Shown here in pieces: positions 38,112-41,641 of a DNA stretch of 41,641 bases. The stretch is from a virus. Within the stretch, counting starts at the first letter, position 1, and each line of letters begins with the position of its first letter. The notes under the pieces are model-generated. The model did no database searches, had not been told where the DNA came from, and saw only the letters and a list, made by a program, of their open reading frames with translations. The stretch spans positions 1-41,641 of IMG/VR virus record IMGVR_UViG_3300047201_000005, one strand, 5' to 3'. The translations under genes and the position numbers were made by a program.

Positions 38112-38765
38112 TTACCAAGAAGTCGTTTTTAGTGTTGGCGTCAATACACCATTGCCTGCCACTGTGATGGATTCATTCACTAATGTATCAAGAGGTGCAG
38201 AAATCGGTATATCTGTCACTGTGGCATCGCCTGACCAATACACGGCAGGATCGGTTGCACTTGGCGATAGAGCAAATCTTTGAAATAGCCTTAAATGCAA
38301 TTTCCTGCCAAGCCATGAATCACGCTCTGTTGACAACCAAAACCCATCGAATGTAGCAGACCAATCCTTTAGTGTCGTTTTATGTGTTCTAAATGGATAA
38401 TTCTCAAAACAAGTGCTGTCAACTAACTCTATGCCATTTGATCCAGACCATTGCTTGAAACCCAAAACCTGATAACCATAGGTTGGTGTCGCTATCGTGG
38501 CGCTTCCTTCGGCTTCGTCTGTCAGATCATCAGTGGACAATAAGGTTATCACGCTTGCTGTCAATGCAGCAATAGTCACATTCTTGTTATTGCTCGCTGT
38601 ATCTGTTATCGTTACAGTCATTCCAACAACAAACCCGGCAGTCAAAAACCCGCTTGCGGAATCCTCTATTGTGTCTGCCGATGGTGTATTTTCGTGAAAT
38701 GAAATCGTTGAGGCTGTATACGTGGCATAAGCAAATATACCTCCTAACCCACCTTGCATTTTCAT
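38112..38765 (-). CDS. Tail tube protein paralogue with extra N-terminal domain
   Basis: 217 residues. The second half (RTHKTTLKDWSATFDGFWLS, then a DIPISAPLDTLVNESITVAG stretch ending LTPTLK) is related to the next upstream gene. Residues ~17-95 are an extra beta domain (STISFHENTPSADTIEDS, SGFLTAGFV, ASNNKNVTI) shared with the gene at 33487. It lies between the second tube gene and the chaperones, the usual position for the major tail protein. GGTGG lies 8 nt before the ATG. Which paralogue forms the bulk of the tube is open. Confidence 0.7.
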   Translation of the reverse strand: MKMQGGLGGIFAYATYTASTISFHENTPSADTIEDSASGFLTAGFVVGMTVTITDTASNNKNVTIAALTASVITLLSTDDLTDEAEGSATIATPTYGYQVLGFKQWSGSNGIELVDSTCFENYPFRTHKTTLKDWSATFDGFWLSTERDSWLGRKLHLRLFQRFALSPSATDPAVYWSGDATVTDIPISAPLDTLVNESITVAGNGVLTPTLKTTSW

Positions 38766-38778
38766 CTAAAACACCACC

Positions 38779-39156
38779 TTACACAGTAGTTGGCGTGAAT
38801 GTTCCCTGGAATGTCCACGTCATCGTTTCAGTCACCATGCCATCTAATGGCGTTGTAGGAGTCTTGCCATCCAGAGTAGCAGTACCGAACATACCAGCAG
38901 TTACCGACCCCTCTGAATACATCATGATCAAAAGCCCTTCATCACCAAGTACGAAGTTCGCTATATCTGTTGTGTCCAGCTTGCAATCCGCCGATGCTGT
39001 CGCTGATTTTAATGTCGTTTTGTGCGTTCTGTACGTAGCACCATATACAGTATCGTCAACTTTTTCTATCGTCTGCGGAATGCTCATGTTATGAGCGCCT
39101 AAACTATCATTGCTTTTCCAATTCAATGTCCCATTTAGCCCTGTTGTCTTAGCCAT
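38779..39156 (-). CDS. Tail tube protein (short paralogue)
   Basis: 125 residues from the ATG at 39156 (GGAGG 9 nt upstream; the earlier in-frame start overlaps the glycosyltransferase and lacks a site). AKTTGLNGTLNWKSNDSLGA, YRTHKTTLKSATASADCKLD and TPTTPLDGMVTETMTWTFQG fit phage tail-tube-like proteins, and the RTHKTTLK and PLD-V-E-T blocks align with the downstream gene. It overlaps the GT2-type gene by eight bases. Confidence 0.68.
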   Translation of the reverse strand: MAKTTGLNGTLNWKSNDSLGAHNMSIPQTIEKVDDTVYGATYRTHKTTLKSATASADCKLDTTDIANFVLGDEGLLIMMYSEGSVTAGMFGTATLDGKTPTTPLDGMVTETMTWTFQGTFTPTTV

Positions 39157-39799
39157 TTCGAGCCACCTCCATCGTGTCAAAATTTATTTCTGACCACATT
39201 AGATGATTAACTTTCACATCAGGCGCACAATATGCCTGAATATTTATCGTCTTTAATTTTCTGAAAAAACTGTGATCTTCTGAGTTCCCCTCTATCTCTG
39301 CGAAGGGAAGCATACCAATACCAAACATTTTAGCAAGTACCTGATTTCGTATGAGCAAACAACCGCCACCCGCAGAATCAATAGGGATTATCTCTTTGCT
39401 TTTATCCCATCCTACAATATGTTCAAACCGATCATTATCATTGAGTAAATAAATAACAGGATTAAAAGGCTCTGATTTCTGGTGATAAAGCCCTGTTAAA
39501 ACATCTACCTCATATTTATCTGCTAGCCATAATAGCCTCGTAAGCGTATCAGGTGGAAACGCTTGATCTGTATCCAGCATAAGGATCCAATTACCCCTTA
39601 TCTCCCTCGCAAGTCTGTTTCTTGCCATAGAGTGATAGCTAACCGAAGCGAAGTTATAAAATATCTGCTCATTTTCATTGAGTAAATACTCATTATTATA
39701 AACTATCATGTCAGTTAGAGACTTTACAAAAGGAGTTGGTAAGCTGTGTATACCTGACATTATACCTATTGTCCCGATTGTGTTTACAGAAGTTATCAT
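39149..39799 (-). CDS. GT2-like (GT-A fold) glycosyltransferase
   Basis: 216 residues from the ATG at 39799, which overlaps the upstream stop (ATGA) with AGAGG 7 nt upstream. HSMARNRLAREIRGNWILML leads into DTDQAFPPDTLTRLLWLAD, where DTD is the nucleotide-sugar/metal-binding DxD of GT-A enzymes. Then come VLTGLYHQKSEPFNPVIY, DSAGGGCLLIRNQVL, and GNSEDHSFFRKLKTINIQAY, the acceptor-side acidic motif. Complete and probably active. With the GT4-methyltransferase fusion two genes upstream, it suggests sugar modification of a virion or host component. Confidence 0.82.
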   Translation of the reverse strand: MITSVNTIGTIGIMSGIHSLPTPFVKSLTDMIVYNNEYLLNENEQIFYNFASVSYHSMARNRLAREIRGNWILMLDTDQAFPPDTLTRLLWLADKYEVDVLTGLYHQKSEPFNPVIYLLNDNDRFEHIVGWDKSKEIIPIDSAGGGCLLIRNQVLAKMFGIGMLPFAEIEGNSEDHSFFRKLKTINIQAYCAPDVKVNHLMWSEINFDTMEVARNG

Positions 39800-40134
39800 G
39801 TCCAAACCTCTTGATCTTCCACTAGAATAGCTTCTTCATTACAGCGATCTTCAAACTCTTTGAAAATCCTAAGTTGTTCTTTAGTTTTACAAAAATCATA
39901 ATTATGCCATGTATCCATTGTTTTACCTGGAAGATTAGATTTAACAACATCTTTCCGACTGAAACTATCCCAATATATGACATAACATGGTTGACCATTA
40001 ACAAAGAAATCGCATTTGTATCCAATGCCTGCTAACTTTTCATTTCCTTTTAGTTTATATTTCAGATTAATCTCTTTACAAATCCTATCTACCTTTCCTT
40101 GATCATAAAATCTGATATGCCCATCTGCACCCAT
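39796..40134 (-). CDS. Hypothetical protein (112 aa) between two glycosyltransferases
   Basis: Starts MGADGHIRFYDQGKVDRICK, an opening I have seen on small phage proteins of unknown role, then FFVNGQPCYVIYWDSFSRKD and a C-terminal acidic helix (IFKEFEDRCNEEAILVE). AAGGGGGATAAAA precedes the ATG. Its end overlaps the GT2-like gene. Placed between the two glycosyltransferases, it may belong to the same modification unit. Family not recognised. Confidence 0.5.
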   Translation of the reverse strand: MGADGHIRFYDQGKVDRICKEINLKYKLKGNEKLAGIGYKCDFFVNGQPCYVIYWDSFSRKDVVKSNLPGKTMDTWHNYDFCKTKEQLRIFKEFEDRCNEEAILVEDQEVWT

Positions 40135-40146
40135 TTTTATCCCCCT

Positions 40147-41641
40147 TTATTGACTTATGATACCATGCCCTTCCGCAAATGTGTAATCTATTGGCTGATA
40201 TGACAATATTCTCATATTTGACTGTCTTATAAGCCTCTCTAATGATTGCTTTGATACCGGCTTATGAAAACCATAGCCATCGGTTTTTGATTCACCAGCG
40301 ATTCTCTGATCATCAGGAACGGTCACTATAATCTTACCCTTATCATTGAGAACTGCCTTTGCATTTTGCAATACCTTAATTGAATCTATATCTGTTAAAT
40401 GCTCTAGCAAATCACCGATAATTATGCTGTCAAACTTATCTCTGAAAGGTAAAGGATCTCTAGCATCCGCAATCACGTCTGCCTTTATATCTAAAACGGT
40501 ATAAGGACATTTCGACCAGCGATCAATATTGATCGCCCCTAATTTCTCCTTGAATCCTGTGCTATCATCGTGACAGCCAATATTAAGTATCTTGCCTTCT
40601 GCATGTTTGAACTGGAAATTATATTGCGTCCCTATCAGTTTATCCCAGCCCTCCAAGACAGAATCCCACTGATCAACTATGCGCTCCCAGTTAAATTGTA
40701 TTCTAGCGTCATACATCATTTGTTCTCTGATAGAATTCTGATATTCAGGTGAATTCGCTACGTTGATAAGTTCTGTCATATACCTAGCTTTATTTAGTTC
40801 GCTATAAGCATCGCCCTGAATAAATATTCCATATTTGATATTGTTTCTCAAGGCGCCATAAGGTCTGGTGATAGGAATAGCCCCTAAAGCCTGCGCCTCC
40901 ATACAGGTGATACATGAAGTTTCAAAGAAATTCGTTTGATAAAGCCATACACCTGTCTGGAGCCATTGACGATAAAGCTCTGTTTGTGGAACCCTACCAT
41001 GATAAAAAACATTTGGCTTTTGTGATTCAATTAATACTTTATCACGATATTTTCTAGTTTTTATAGCTTCGGGATGATTTCTCCTCTTTTCGTCCTCTAC
41101 TACTTTATTTATGTTGTCAAATCCGTAGAATGTATGTATCTCTAATTCAGGATCATATCGTCTTGCAAGAGTAAAGGTCTGTAAAGTTTCTAGCAGTCCA
41201 CGGTCCGGACTTGAAGCATACATGACCCGCTTAAAATTCCTCTCCAATTCTTCTTTTTCAACTTCTCTTATAACATCCATCCTTATGCCGTTAGACGATA
41301 TGAAGATTTTATCTCTGAGATAAGGCTTTGATGCTAGAAGTATGCTGCCATGAGCTAAAGTCAATGCTATGATCTTTTCAAACCGCTCCGCCCTTTCTTC
41401 ATTCAGTGTTGGATAATCCACGTCTTGGCATAACAGCCATGCCCTTTGGTCTTGCAAATTGTCTATTATTTCAGGCTTTCGATATATAACCCAAAGACCA
41501 TCCTCTGACCAATCCGCCTCTGAGATGTGACGCCATTGAACGCCTCTATGTATTCTTTGGCAATCATCAGGGATCGGCGCATAGCTTATCACTTCGTAGC
41601 CACGCTGTGCCAATCGCCATGACATCTCTACCTGATATGTC
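40147..41641 (-). CDS. GT4-type glycosyltransferase fused to SAM methyltransferase (main part)
   Basis: The complete 524-residue protein starts at 211 across the circular join. Residues 1-~340 are a GT-B fold glycosyltransferase: GGSETHQVE (24-32), FISSNGIRMDVI, VMYASSPDRGLL, and the donor-site FETSCITCMEAQALGAIPIT (266-285). From ~375 there is a class I methyltransferase: EGKILNIGCHDDS (375-387), INIDRW, VIADARDPLPF, DSIIIGDLLEHLTDID, and a final GKIIVTVPDD strand. A two-domain enzyme could add a sugar and methylate it. It lies between the tail terminator and tail-tube genes. The in-window end copy differs at one base (H29Y). Confidence 0.85.
   Translation of the reverse strand, partial: TYQVEMSWRLAQRGYEVISYAPIPDDCQRIHRGVQWRHISEADWSEDGLWVIYRKPEIIDNLQDQRAWLLCQDVDYPTLNEERAERFEKIIALTLAHGSILLASKPYLRDKIFISSNGIRMDVIREVEKEELERNFKRVMYASSPDRGLLETLQTFTLARRYDPELEIHTFYGFDNINKVVEDEKRRNHPEAIKTRKYRDKVLIESQKPNVFYHGRVPQTELYRQWLQTGVWLYQTNFFETSCITCMEAQALGAIPITRPYGALRNNIKYGIFIQGDAYSELNKARYMTELINVANSPEYQNSIREQMMYDARIQFNWERIVDQWDSVLEGWDKLIGTQYNFQFKHAEGKILNIGCHDDSTGFKEKLGAINIDRWSKCPYTVLDIKADVIADARDPLPFRDKFDSIIIGDLLEHLTDIDSIKVLQNAKAVLNDKGKIIVTVPDDQRIAGESKTDGYGFHKPVSKQSLERLIRQSNMRILSYQPIDYTFAEGHGIISQ
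41511..41641. repeat. Terminal overlap, right copy
   Basis: Same 131 bases as 1-131 apart from A at 41637 instead of G at 127. The unique genome is therefore about 41,510 bases. It could be the circular-assembly overlap of a circularly permuted phage, or a short direct terminal repeat; the latter would usually leave no mismatch. Confidence 0.9.

Overview
The window is an essentially complete tailed-phage genome with siphovirus-type morphogenesis genes. Bases 1-131 repeat at 41511-41641 with one mismatch. One glycosyltransferase gene reads through that join (211 down to 1, then 41510 down to 40147), so the sequence closes into a circle of about 41.5 kb. Every convincing gene lies on the minus strand, so gene order runs from high to low coordinates. 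Genes are tightly packed, with many ATGA or TAATG overlaps and purine-rich ribosome sites. The promoters I can see are sigma70-like, which points to an ordinary bacterial host. A PBSX-type terminase and an XhlA-like holin candidate lean weakly towards a Gram-positive-like host. I recognise no integrase, repressor cassette or endolysin.

Layout in transcription order. (1) 29.2-28.4 kb: a promoter with an operator-like dyad drives a small HTH protein and an HNH endonuclease. (2) 28.4-18.8 kb, early/replication: a strong promoter and a structured leader precede a helicase with a DnaB-like N-terminus and a RepA-like core. A 135-bp array of 11-bp-phased GGTAAA/TTTACC motifs follows and is the likely origin. 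Then come small genes, a Bet/RecT annealing protein, a DnaQ-like exonuclease, an HTH/coiled-coil protein, a radical-SAM protein and many small unknowns. (3) 18.8-16.2 kb: a second promoter and leader, a second HNH gene, a tRNA-Met(CAU), a ParB-like protein and a C5 DNA methyltransferase. (4) 16.2-11.6 kb, packaging: terminase subunits, portal and a MuF-type minor head protein, closed by a strong intrinsic terminator. (5) 11.5-0.2 kb, head and connector: prohead protease, HK97-fold capsid, decoration candidates, gp6-like connector, head closure, gp10-like protein and tail terminator. Embedded here are a sigma-region-4-like regulator, a small membrane protein, a LamG protein and a repeat protein. 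(6) Across the join to 29.2 kb, tail: a GT4-methyltransferase fusion, a GT2-type glycosyltransferase, two tail-tube paralogues, tail chaperones made by -1 frameshifting, tape measure, two distal-tail paralogues, tail hub, a propeller-like protein, a beta-helix fibre and an XhlA-like protein.

The most interesting signals are these. The MuF gene has a complete -1 frameshift signal (slippery C CCT TTT, 6-nt spacer, perfect 9-bp stem), and only the shifted product carries the conserved CRC C-terminus. The origin-like array of nine phased motifs sits beside the helicase. Two promoter leaders have interleaved complementary arms that read as pseudoknots or bistable switches. Two separate pairs of duplicated tail genes each contain one member with the same extra N-terminal domain of about 75 residues.
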